Assembly (NCBI GenBank): GCA_006384855.1 | Contig: VCJN01000434.1 | Location: forward strand, 98,774-162,773 | DNA from: Tetraselmis striata | Lineage: Eukaryota; Chlorophyta; Chlorodendrophyceae; Chlorodendrales; Chlorodendraceae | Length of the DNA stretch: 64,000 bases | Reading direction: 5' to 3' | Shown here: in pieces, positions 49,180 to 60,236 of the stretch | Layout: each line of letters begins with the position of its first letter | Numbering within the stretch: position 1 is the stretch's first letter | The notes under the pieces: generated by a model | Told to the model about the DNA's origin: nothing | Databases searched by the model: none | Seen by the model: the letters and a program-made list of their open reading frames with translations, nothing else | Made by a program: the position numbers and the translations under genes

Positions 49180-49606
49180 CACGTTTACCGAAACAGGCAC
49201 GCGGCTCAAGCGAGCGTGGTACCCAAGGCGGGTGGGCCCCCTAGCTCGTGGCCTAGCAGCGCTACGAGTAGCCCGGCTGATGTTGGCGGCGAGCAGTACT
49301 ATAGCGTGATCATATATAGTCGCTATGTGCACTACACCGCCGAATGAAAGCTGGAGTGGACTCCTGTGCTCGCGTATTTTCGTCAAGTTATACCAACAGT
49401 AAAATTCCTGTTGTAATTAAAATACTAAACAGTATGATTCCTCATCTCGTTGTCGCTAGCGGATACAGTGTATGATTAGTCGCTATTCATGCGTCCTATC
49501 CCGGCGGGGGCGGACAAATCATTCATCAAAGAAATATATATCTGTACTACTGTACTTGTAATACTTATTTCCCTCAGGGAGTCACCGTACTCGTACACAG
49601 GTACTG

Positions 49607-49920
49607 TTTTTTTTCCCGCCCCCGGGACAGGACTGGCACCATCAGTGAAACCCTTGCAGCGTCTCTACCACGCGGCCGTTTAGGCAGCGATCCAGTTACG
49701 GAAAGCCCTGGGTAGGCGATGCTCCGTCACAGTCAACAAGCAAATCGCCGAAGCATTCTGCACGACTAATTATATGCAAGTGATAGATTTCCAGCACTGT
49801 TAGATCACCGTCTAAAATCAGTGACATCGAAATGCCACAATAGGTCCGCCCTTCCCGTTTGGGCGTCGGCCCATTCGAGTAATGCGAGTTGGGGCACTCC
49901 CCAACCTGCACAGCAAAGCA
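49607..49920 (-). mobile_element. 5'-truncated non-LTR/SINE-like element copy 4
   Basis: About 314 bp, the best partner of 36191-36500. Plus-strand T8 (49607-49614), CCCGCCCCCGGGACAGGACT, GCAGCGTCTCTAC, GGCCGTTTAGGCAGCGAT, GGAAAGCCC, GATCACCGTCTAA and CCATTCGAGTAATGCGAGTT are shared in order. Transcript direction is minus. Beyond about 49920 similarity ends. Both long copies stop near the same place, so this may be close to full length for a SINE. Confidence 0.6.
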
Positions 49921-50373
49921 ATTCGGGAGTGCGATACACGTGCAACAAAAAGGCAATGTGATGGAGGGCAATGTGAGGGATACTGTGTATCGTAGCGCCT
50001 ACGAGTAGTAAGGATTACGTACCCACGGCGTTTCATAGTGTGGTGATGGGATATAATCTAAACTTATTTATGGGGTTTCCTCCTTTCCAAGCCGCTTTTT
50101 CCGGCTGCATGTGCTGCTAAGTGATGCGGGTTACTAGTTCACCCGTCGCTGCGCCCGTTCGTAAGCAACACGAGTAGATATAAAAGCAACCGAACAACCG
50201 AAAGAGCAGCCTGCCATATTCCAGTTTCGCTGTGTTACACATAGCGATTAATTGTCCCGTAGTCTGTTGTAGGCAAGGTCACATGTTGTTTCAAGACCAC
50301 ACCCGGCTCACCATCCGTGTGTGTAATTATCATCCGCGTGCGTCCGTGCGTGTTTGATCGTCGATGATATCAC

Positions 50374-51260
50374 CATGCCACATGGAGAAGACCCCGTCGC
50401 CGGGCCGATGCTCAAATCGTTGCAAGCGGACATGCATGCCACATTGATGCTCAATCTAACATCGCTGTCGGCCCAATTGACGACTCGTGAACGTGGTGTC
50501 GAAGGAGACGGACCGAGCACAAGGCTCTGGTTCCGGGCAGCGCGTCGCGGGACAACCGACAAGCAGCGGGGGAGCGGCAGTGCACCCCGACTTGATGGTA
50601 GAGTTAGCACAGAGCGGTCGTGTCGGAGTGAAATCCGCGAGTGACGAGGACGGCTACCTCGCGGTGATAGAGCTACTGCAACGAGCATAGCATAATAACG
50701 AAGACGCTCGACCGGTCAGCCGAGTGCATGCTTGGGCTTGTCTCTTTGCGTACCGATCTAAAGAACGACAACCTCAAGCATGATGACCGAAGTAGTTTGG
50801 CGGCCCAAGAGGAGTAATACATTTAAATGATTGACGTTTCGTACTGGGGCTCACACGACTCTTTTCGTGGCTCTCGACGAGCTACCGCCTTACGTCTCCG
50901 ATGTTAATCAAGACTTCACTCCCTACCTCACGCGCGCTCGGAACCACGCCCATGCCATCGACAAGTAAGACGTTTCGCTTTCGTCTAGCCCCCCCCCTTC
51001 GAAGGCTGAACGAGATCAAGCGTGCGCATAATGATCAAGGGATACTGGACGTACTGCGGGCTTAGCATTTTCATCCCGCAACGGAGCATCATGGCTCTGT
51101 GTATTCGGCAACATGATGCGCGATTACGAACGTCGGGTCTTCCAGGCGACGGTTGCCAGCATCGCGAAAGCTGCCGCCACTGCGCGAGTGGCGGTGACGC
51201 TCGCATGTCGCGGGCGTGGACGCGGTGGCGGTCCGGGGCGTGGCCGCAAAGGTGAGCATG
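50374..51260 (+). pseudogene. Decayed first ORF of a tyrosine-recombinase transposon (gag-like, RG-rich end)
   Basis: Coding-like segments jump between frames: a start at 50374 (MPHGEDPVAGPMLKSLQADM), a Ser/Gly-rich then VELAQSGRVGVKSA segment to 50690, LPPYVSDVNQDFTPYLTRAR around 50882-50941, RLNEIKRA near 51002, and FGNMMRDYERRVFQATVASI near 51104 ending in an RGRGRGGGPGRGRKG tail (to about 51252). Frameshifts and stops break it at least four times. The RG-rich tail suggests a nucleic-acid-binding role, but no family is recognised. It is assigned to the element because the recombinase remnant follows in the same direction. Confidence 0.45.
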
Positions 51261-51914
51261 CGTGACGGCGTGGGCCGCCTTTCGTCGGAGCTGCTGGCGC
51301 TTTGGGAGATCACCTTTCGGTGACGACCGCCGCACAACGAAGCCATGCAACTCAACGGCGGGACTAGCGTCCCGTGTCCGGACCGGACCCCCCCTACCAT
51401 GCAGACTTCATTTAGACGTTCCTCGGTGCTGCGCTTCTTACATCTACAGCCGAGTGCGGCTCAACCATCCGCACGCATGCACATGACGAATCAACAACCC
51501 GTCTCCCGCCGCGCCATTTCATCACTGCGTTGGTCGGTTGTTACTCTACGGGTTGCATGTGGTTCGCAACGACCATCATTCGTGCGTGTGCGTTACGTGC
51601 GAGACATGCGCTACAAGCGCGACGGGCGCGCGGGGCGGCCTGCATACCTAAACATTGCCCCGCAAACCAAGACCGAACCCAGACCAACCCGTCCGACAAT
51701 CACCGTCCAACTGCCGGTAACTCAACCGCCACAATCGATTGCTTTCCCGCAATGGGCCGACCTCGTGTTTCTCCGTCGGTCAAACATCGCACTTACTACG
51801 TGATTGGCGAGCGCGAGGCTCGCCCCATGGGCGGCTTAACTCCGGTCCCGTCTACAGGAGGCGTTTGGCTCGAACGAGTTGGGGCGGCATCGCGCCATGG
51901 ACCTCCTCAGTCTC

Positions 51915-52960
51915 CAGCTTCCTCAGCGACCAAATAACGCTCAATAGCTACGCCGCCGGCAAGTTGTCTCGGTTCGCGGAGTTCTGCCACGACTCCGATA
52001 ACATCAGCCCGTTGGAGATGACTACTTATACCATCATTCGGTACGTCGCTTGGATTGGTGAGAGGGGGCACGTTGGGGCTAAGTCATTGCAGCCTACATG
52101 TCAGCAATCAACACGTCCTTTGAGCTGCAGCACGTCGACCCCATCGCTAAAAGACATCTTGCAACTCACCCCTGCGCGTCGGGGCCTGCTACTCAGGCAA
52201 CGCCGCATGGAAGATGTTCCTTTGCGAGTCCCTTTGCCGGCCGATGTCTCTTACTCTTTTGTCGAGCGGGCCGAGTTGATTGTGTCTGCTCCTCGCCCGA
52301 GTTACCAATATGATTTCCGGGGCCTCACGGCCGCAGTTGTCAACTTCATGTTCTTTGCCAAGGGACTTCTTTGCGGTGTGTCTTGCCGAGTGCGAGACGT
52401 GCATAAACTCCTACAACACCCCCCTGCGTGTGTGCCGTGAGAAGGGCTGCGCCGGACGACGTGGCCCCGACGACCTTCGCGTGCTACTCCTCCCCGTGTC
52501 GGGACACCCCTGTGTCACCCGTCTTCTGCATCACTTTGTCGACAACGTCAAGTTCGCCCCTCTGGTCTCGGCTGCATTGGCCGAGACAAACTTCTATGCG
52601 GTCGCCCTGAGCGAGCAGTTCAAATCATGGATTGTCGCTACAATATCTAACTGGCTCTCTACGGCCATTCTTCTCGCTAGTAGTGCTGCCCCTTCTGCCG
52701 GCACTTCCTGAAGCTCTCCTAGCCTCTGCAAGGGAGCAGCCTCTGCTGCGAACGCCATCGGTGTCTCGCTGCCCCACATTCGCCATCAAGGCGGATAGGC
52801 CCACAAACTCCGACGTCGTTTTATTCCAGCACTACATCGACCCCAACGTCCTCCCTTGATTCTAAATCGGCGCGTGCTTGGTTCTTCTTCGGACACATCG
52901 TGCACCTTCGCCACTTTCAAGTCCAACGCGACTCCGCAGCAGCGGCCCTCCCGGTGCCCC
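51915..52960 (+). pseudogene. Tyrosine recombinase (YR) pseudogene
   Basis: The N-terminal core-binding-like part (SYAAGKLSRFAEFCHDS, TIIRYVAWIGERGHVG, about 51939-52080) continues in another frame as YMSAINTSFELQ (52095-52130), returns to the first frame (VPLPADVSYSFVERAELI, 52220-52280), then shifts to REKGCAGRRGPDDLRVLLLP (about 52440-52500). After a TGA (52709-52711) the catalytic end reads KGAASAANAIGVSLPHIRHQ then GG, an in-frame TAG (52796-52798) where Trp is expected, and after a further shift HYIDPNVLP (about 52833-52857) and ARAWFFFGH. The Lys/Arg-Gly-Ala, GGW and YIDP order is that of YR recombinases. The basic residue before KG appears lost (Leu-Cys-Lys). Clearly inactive. Related to the fragment at 59517-59744. 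Confidence 0.7.
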
Positions 52961-54835
52961 CTTTGTGATCATGCCATGACTCACCATGCTTCGTCAATCT
53001 ACCGCTCTCTTCGTTCGCTTCCATTGACATACGAGACTCGAAACTATATGCTTCTATGCTATAATTAGGCGGCAATATAAAGGACGCTATATATGATGTA
53101 TTATTCACCAATAAGGATTTCCCGTACCACTACGATACTAAATACCGTACCGGCACTACTACCTCCGTAACCTACTACCTCTCTCTTTTGCTGGCAACCT
53201 TTCATGGTTGCTTTTAGTTCTGTTTTTACTGCGCACATGTTAAGGCACTGATGTAAAAAAACTACCTCCGTGAAGCCGCGTCTCAGTTTCCGCCATTACT
53301 ACGACCGTCGTAAAACATTTACTGAGTATTACCGGTACCTAGACCCTAGCGCGTAGCAGTCTTGTAGTACTGATGAACCCTTATGTATTGAGTAGCGACT
53401 GTACTAACTAAGGATTTACTAAATATATCACCAAAAACAATTTACAAAAAGCTGCGCAAGGGCGGCAGGGCGGCGCTGCACGCAGCGAGAATTTGAAATT
53501 GTCATCATACGACCCCGCCAGTCTGCATGGTCTTCGGCAGTGTGGGTTAGGTGAGCAAGGGGGTGCGTCGTACTGTGCGCGCCGTCGCACGCTTGGCCGT
53601 GGATCGGGTGCCCTCTTATCGCGAGGCACTCGGTGCACCACCCGAGCTCACTAGAAGGCCTTACTCGCAAGAGATCTCCTCGGGTCCTGAACTTGGTGGT
53701 GGCTCGAGAGCGTGCTCGCTGCCTCATAAGACGGCGCGCGGATTCGTCCGCCATCCCGTTGACGAAGTTGCATAGCGCGTCCGTGGATCGCCCTCGCACG
53801 CAGCCACGTGCCCGCCTAGCCCAAACTCTCAACCGGGCGCATCGCACTCATCCATTTCCCCGCCTCGTGTCGGATGTGGGCCGCTTTTAAGCAGCTTGTT
53901 TTGACCTTTTGGTACTGATTTTAGCGGTGGACGTGTAACGTGTTACTGACCTTTTTGTAATCATTCACACCAAACTGACGGCATCACACGGAAATCCCAG
54001 GCACGTCAACCATCATCACGCTACGTGTATGTAAGCTTCTAGTTACATGAGCTAGCTGCAAAAAGCGATCAGGAAATCACCCGAAAATGCAATAGGAAAC
54101 GTCCAATACAACAATTGCGCGGTGGAAGCAACACCAGAAGAGGGTGCGGAATGAGCACGGGCAGACACATCAGACTTGACCCGCCGTCTGCATTCCGGCA
54201 GAGAGAATGCCGCCCAAGGTACCATGCCAGCAAGCAAAGACTCGTTGCAACAACCCCCGCCGCGTGCGCGACATGCATGTGAGGGGGGGGACTCAACGCA
54301 AGTTGGCTTGCGACAAAGTTCCGAAGATTTTGGACGGACTGACCACAAAGGCAGCATGAAGTCGGGGCGGAAGGAAGTTGCCATGGAAGTTGCGCACATC
54401 AAGTAACACCGCAAAGATGTAGACCACCCTCGCTCAAGTCGGATTTTCCGAGGTGGCCACTGTCCTCAACCACAAAAGGGTAGTTCCGGTAAACGATAAT
54501 GCATTGGGGCGGAGGACGCCTGGTCCGCCGCCATCTTGTTGTGCTCCGACTCGGTCGCCGCGATCCCCAAGGGGGCACCAGCGGGGGTCGTTGCCCCAAG
54601 TGGGGGTCGTGGAGGATACGCACGCGAAATCGATCATGTAATCGCCCCCCCCCCCCCCCCCCCCCCACGCCCCCGCCAGCGTCAAATTTGACGGCCGCGA
54701 GCGGTCTGCTGGGCGCAGCCCACTCACGGGTCAAGTCGCCGACTCCCGAGCGGTCCCGGTCGAGCACCGCCCACGCTTCAATCGTCACAGAAGCCCAAAT
54801 ATTTTTCAAAGCGGTATTATACATGCGGTGATTGT

Positions 54836-55159
54836 AGTTCGCGACGGGGCAGATGGGCAGATGATCCACGATGAAACCCGTAGCGTTTCGGTTCGAGCCG
54901 TCCGTAGAGCGAAGCCGTATGTAATCTTATGGTAGGTTATCATTGTTATTGACCAATAATCGTCCTGCATGTTTTTCCGCCGGTTTACGGCGCGGTGCTT
55001 GCAGCTCGCGACGGGGCAGATGGGCAGATGATCCACGACGAAACCCGTAGCGTTTCGGTTCGAGCCATCCGTAGAGCGAAGCCACATGTAGCGACTAATC
55101 TTATGGTAGGTTATCATTGGTATTGACCAATAATCGTCCTGCATGTTTTTCCGCCGGTG
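54836..55159. repeat. Tandem duplication with 167-bp period
   Basis: Copy 1 (about 54836-54984) and copy 2 (about 55003-55159) share GCGACGGGGCAGATGGGCAG, CGTAGCGTTTCGGTTCGAGC, TTATGGTAGGTTATCATTG and CGTCCTGCATGTTTTTCCGC in order; the first block starts at 54841 and 55008. Copy 2 has an extra GCGACTA-containing insertion of 8-9 bases. No coding content is seen. Confidence 0.9.
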
Positions 55160-55515
55160 TAAGGCTTACCGCTCCGAAACCAACAAAACTACCCCAATTC
55201 GGCCGCCGCCGTGGTGGGCAGAAACTCGAGCCGTCCGTAAGCTGTATGCATGAGACCATGATAGCGACTTTCTCTGGAAACCGATTCAGTCGCTTATAAC
55301 ACACCGATAGCAAATCCTGTGCGGCAGATAATAGGCTGCGCGGCTGACATCGGATCGCTCCAGCCAGAACGGCGATACCCCTGTCGACGAGACGAACCCC
55401 CCACCCCCCCTCTTGTGATCACCAACTCGACAGGCCGCCCGGGACAGAGATCTGCTGCCGGCGGGTGGCTATTCTGGCCAGCCATCACGCACGGCGCGGC
55501 GGCGACGGCGGTGTC

Positions 55516-58500
55516 ATGGCGGCGCGCTCTCAGACGGTGACGCTCGGCGTGTTCGCGCTGCTGATCGCTGCAGCCGTCGCCTTTAACCTCAGCCGGGTGC
55601 ACTTCCACCTGGACGCGACCCTGTCCGCCGGTAAGCCCCGCCGTCCCGCGTTCCGATTACCGCTCTACGCCGAGAGGTCTCACCGCAGGGCCCGCTGACA
55701 CCGCGCGGTGCCCCACCTGCGCAGAGCCGCACAAGCAGCGCTCGAAGGTTGTGCAGAGTCTGCGCGCCACCCTCAGTGCGGAGCCCCCCCCCCCCCCCCC
55801 CCCCCCCCCGCCCCCCACCCGCCCCCTCCCATGTCGAGAATCAATAACAAAATTAGAAACTATGGTCATACCATAAATATGATCTCCGCAGTGCTGTCCC
55901 CTACACAATGTTTTCTCAGTTAAGATGTTAACTGAAGGCTGGCAATCAGTTTACACCCCTATCGGGGCATGGCGGTGTCTCCAGAGAGGGTACGGGTGCC
56001 GACTCGGGTTCATTTGAAAAACGAGTACCACAGTGAATTCGACCCTGCCCTACCTGCCGGAGGTCCAGTATAGACGAAATCATAGCGAGCGTCTAGTTCC
56101 CATGTCTTGCATGCAGCCCCAGCTTGAGGCGTGTAGAACAGGATCTCGAAGGTTTGTCGGCACCCGTTCACCATGGGACACAGTCTTCCCTCAATCTGCC
56201 CTTGCGAGCACCCTTTCCACAGCCCTGGGACCGCTACATACCGCGACCCTCCCCCCCCCCCTCCCCCCTGGGACATCATGCTAAAATCAGAGTCCACCTC
56301 AACACCCACGCTTGTGCATGCAGCATGCTGCCTCCATGCCTGCGCTGTGGTGGTTGGATGCGCCGCAGCGGAGCCCTGTTAGGCAGTGTCGGCGTGCAGC
56401 GGCCGTTGAGCGGAAGATGGCAGATGGCCCATGGTAGACTGGGGCTGCGGGGCAGAAGGGGGGGGGGGGGGGGGGCATCCGCTGGATGCGGTTGCGTGCC
56501 AGTTTCTGATGCCGCCTTTTTGTGTGCCGTTGTCTCGACAGAGAGCCTCGTCTCGCGGCAGGCTAAGAACGACACCGCCGCCGTCGCCGCGCGTGTGAAG
56601 ATCTCGCTGGGTGAGTGCTCTGCGCGCCGCCCCGCAACCCCCGGGTCTGCGGTGCATGGCTTGGCGCAGCTTGGCCTCAGGCACACGGGCCCGCGTTGCT
56701 GCGCAGGGGAGGCCATGGACGCGGCACTCACGCAAGAGCGCGACGCCGCGGTGGCGCTCATCGGTGCGCGCCCGGCCGTGTGGAGCCTATGGTGCCGCCG
56801 CTGGGTTGGCTGCCGGCTCCGCCTTTATCAGCGGATCCGCGGAGGATGGGGGGAGGTGGCGGGGAGGGAGGTGGGTGGGTGGGTGGGAGGGGCTGAGCAC
56901 GGTGGCGTGGCCGCTGCTGCACAGAGCGGGACCTGAAAATCGACGACATCATGCCGGCGCTACCTCCTGTGACGGAGGGGCCCATCCCGGAGCAGTTCCA
57001 GGGGTCCGTGCCCCCCCCCCCCCCCCACTCCTCCCCTTCTTCGTCACTCCATCCCTTTCCTCCCTTCCCGCCACCACGGCGGTTGGCACCTAACCCGGAT
57101 ACGCGCTCGAACCTTCCGCCGCCGCAGCTACGGGAAGGAGGATTACGACGAGGCAGTGGAGCGGCGCGTGGCGGAGCTGGAGGCGGAGGTGCGCGGCGCC
57201 CCTTTGAGCGCGCCATCCCGGCTAGCGAGGAGGGCGGTGGCTCGGGTTGGACAGAGCAGTTGGGTTGGCAAGCGGAAGGAAGAGGGGACGGTTTGCGCTG
57301 TGCTGCTATAAGGTTTCGGTCTCCTAGTTTAAGCCATGCATCATCAAAGAGAAACATTGGGTGCCACTGAGAGGCATCCCTCCCCCCCCCCTCCCCCCCC
57401 CCCCCCCCCCCCTCCCCCGCGCGCGCGCTTGTCCCTCCGTTCTATCACCCAGATGAAGCTGAACCCAGCTGCCAAGCACGGCTTCTTCATCCAGTTCGGC
57501 GTGCACCCTCCCCCGTGGCCCTTCAACAAGATCATCGACGCGCGCGGCAAGGACACCGGCGTCGTGGGCCTCGCCGCCCCCTTCACCACCTTCTACTACA
57601 ACGTGCTCCCCCCCGCCCCCCCCCCCCCCCCTCCCCCTTTCCCTAACTCACGCTTGCCTCCCCGCTCTGTCCTCTGAGACCGCGGCCCGTCTGCCCGGGA
57701 TGTCACCGCAGAGCGAGTACGAGAAGGCGCTCTTCTGGCGGTTGAAGGCCAACGGGCACGTCATGCTCGGCATCTCCTCCTACGAGTTCTTCCCCGGCAA
57801 CGCCACCGACCCGCTGACGGACCGCAAGCCGCAGCAGAACCCCGAGGTGGGCGGGCGGCGAGCCTGGGTGGCCGCGAGGGCTACCGCCTACCTGTGCACC
57901 GGTGCATGCTGCGGAACAGAGGGGCGATGGCTCCAGACACAGAAAGATCGCATTGATATGATGTATGTTGGCAGCAATGCTTTAGGATTTGCCAAAACAC
58001 CAAAAAGTATGATGTGATTCCATAATAAAAAACTGTGTAGATATTTGAGTAATGTGCAATAGGGATCTGTATTAACAAAGTACAAACAAGATGTACGGGT
58101 ATTAAACATGGGCATATAAGTAAAAGTATATATAAGAACAAAATATGAACGCGCTATGTCCTTCTTGGTCCCATTTCAGACCAATGTGTCACAATATCTT
58201 TACAAGAATTACGAACCTTCGCCAGCACCCCATTTCTGAGAGCAGAAATTGGGTTCATGCAGCCAGGTCGGCACCCGTATGATTGTAGGAAGGTAATCAC
58301 AGAAATGAACAAGCACAACTGTAGTATAAAGGGGCGGCATAGCAGTCTGCCAAAATTGGATACGGTGATGCCCTCTAACCACATGCCAATGTAGTCCCAT
58401 GTAAGGCTGCTCTCTTTAACTGCAGTATAAGTATGAAAGCATAATAACCACGTTTCAACCGTTCATGGATCACTGGCTGTGTGTGCATGGGAAGCAGCGG

Positions 58501-58828
58501 CCAGTGGGTGTGTGATGCGGATTGAGAGGAGGCTCCACTTTATGCCACTCCCACCCGCTGCGCGTGCGGGCGGCCGCAGGACAAGGAAACCTACGCGGCG
58601 ATGGACGGCTGGCTGCACTGCTTCCAAAAGCCCTGGGAGCATCTGCCGCCAGGTGCGGCCCCGCCTCGGCCTGGGTATCATTCACGCACGCAAAGGGACA
58701 CAGGCAATGGGGAGGAGGTGACACTGACGGCGGCGATGACCATTACCATGACCATGACGATGGCAACGATGATGGTGGTGATGATGACGATGGTGATGGC
58801 GATGATGTCGATGATGACAGTGACGATG

Positions 58829-58863
<35 letters not shown>

Positions 58864-60201
58864 GGGAAAGGGGAGGGCTGTCTGTTGTCCACTTCCCCCT
58901 TCTGGTGTTGATCAGCCACATAGCGGCAGTGGAGGCCTCAAGTTGACCCTCTTCCCCCCCCCCCCCCCCCCCTGCTTTAGAACGCTGATATCCAGGCTGA
59001 CGGAGCACGTGAATAGCCCTATTGAAGCACATGAAAACAAGCTTCGTGTGTACGAATGTCGATGTGGTCGTACAAAGTTTGCCAGAGTGGAGCGCTCTTC
59101 CCAAAAGTGTTTTGTATCGTGTGCCCTCGTAAACCAAAAGGGAGGAAAAAGGTGAATAACATGAAATTTACGTATCTACGTATTATTAGCAAAGCAGGGG
59201 GCTCGCAGTTTTGCCAAAAAGGTGTCAGATCTCTTACAACGTTTGGCACAGGGGCTCAGGCCGCAAAGCACGCATGAAACGGTTGGGAAGGGTGGGTTGC
59301 GCTAGCTGGAAGCTGGCACAAAGGCAGAAGGTGGAGACACCGCCGAATCGCGGGGCGTCATACCGGGGTGAGGGATGGACGTGGGCACACGGCAGTAGCG
59401 TACTAGCCGCGTATTGTAACGGCGGGACACACCCGTCGTACTTAGCCCCGTGCAATTCAAACCTCTATAAATCTCAATATGACCATTAGCAAAGCAGGGG
59501 GCTCGCAGTTTTGCCATCATTTTGCCACTTGGCGTGGCAGCCTGGCTGGTTGACCGCCCCAGGGGGTCATCCAGCCAAAGAGGTGCCATGCTGCCGGACA
59601 CGGCGGCACTGTTGGGTCGATGTAGTCGAGCACCACGCTGGACTCCATCTCCCAGCCGCCGAAGTACTTGATCTTCTGCATTGTCACGCCGATCACGTAC
59701 GCGGCTGTTGTTATTGATGTGCCACGCTCATGTCCCATAGGCATGCCGCGCGCGCTGATCAGCCAGTCGGACTACATCGATCCGCTGCACGTGGACTCGC
59801 GCCCACGGGGGCTGCCGCGCAAGTACCTCTTCTCAATGTCCAACCTGGTGCGCGCACCCCCCTTCCCCCCCTTTTTCCCCCACCCCCCCTTGTCTTCTTC
59901 TTTGTGGCTTGTTTGCGGTCTTCCTGGTGCGAAGCATCACAGGCGCATCTGACCCCGCTGCTGCCTTACCGGCGGGCGGGTGTGTGGTTCCGGGCGCAGG
60001 GCGGCGCTTGGAACGACTTCAACCGCAACTGGACGCTGGCCAAGGAGTGCATTAAGCTCGCGGTGCAGCACGAGAACGCCCCCATCCTGGTGGTGGGCAA
60101 AGAGGTGGACAAGGTGGGAACCTCCTTGCCCCCCCCCCCCCCCCCCCCTCCCCAACAACCCAACCACCTTTCTTTGGTGCCCTGCTCATCGCTGCCGCTT
60201 C

Positions 60202-60236
<35 letters not shown>

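Larger units (their letters stand above)
49180..55515. other. 6.3-kb spacer between the divergent F-box and glycosyltransferase genes
   Basis: A transposon-rich spacer: retroelement copy 4 (49607-49920), the decayed tyrosine-recombinase element (50374-52960), a poly-C run (about 54647-54666) and a 167-bp tandem duplication (54836-55159). The stretches 53.0-54.8 kb and 55.16-55.5 kb hold only short open frames without domains, and I see no gene in them. Promoters of the two flanking genes must lie at its two ends. Confidence 0.6.
58653..59740 (+). other. Intron 9 of the glycosyltransferase gene with nested element remains
   Basis: Content in order: GAT/GAC-rich and (GT)n microsatellite (58742-58862), poly-C (58954-58972), a Cys-rich frame (59048-59155), a 32-bp repeat (59185-59216), a 268-bp spacer, its second copy (59485-59516), and an antisense recombinase C-terminus (59517-59744). 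The exon phases on either side join correctly (phase 1, giving Gly), so the host gene is not broken by the insertion. Confidence 0.75.

Noticed and set aside
53428-53847. 139-codon minus-strand frame after the recombinase pseudogene
   Set aside because: Basic, low-information sequence with an overlapping plus-strand alternative; no similarity to element proteins was seen.
59741-59847. Starting a separate gene at ATG 59743 (MPRALISQSDYID) instead of joining it to the upstream exons
   Set aside because: The phase-1 donor at 58652 joins exactly to 59741, giving a Gly codon and a continuous glycosyltransferase, so the ATG is internal.
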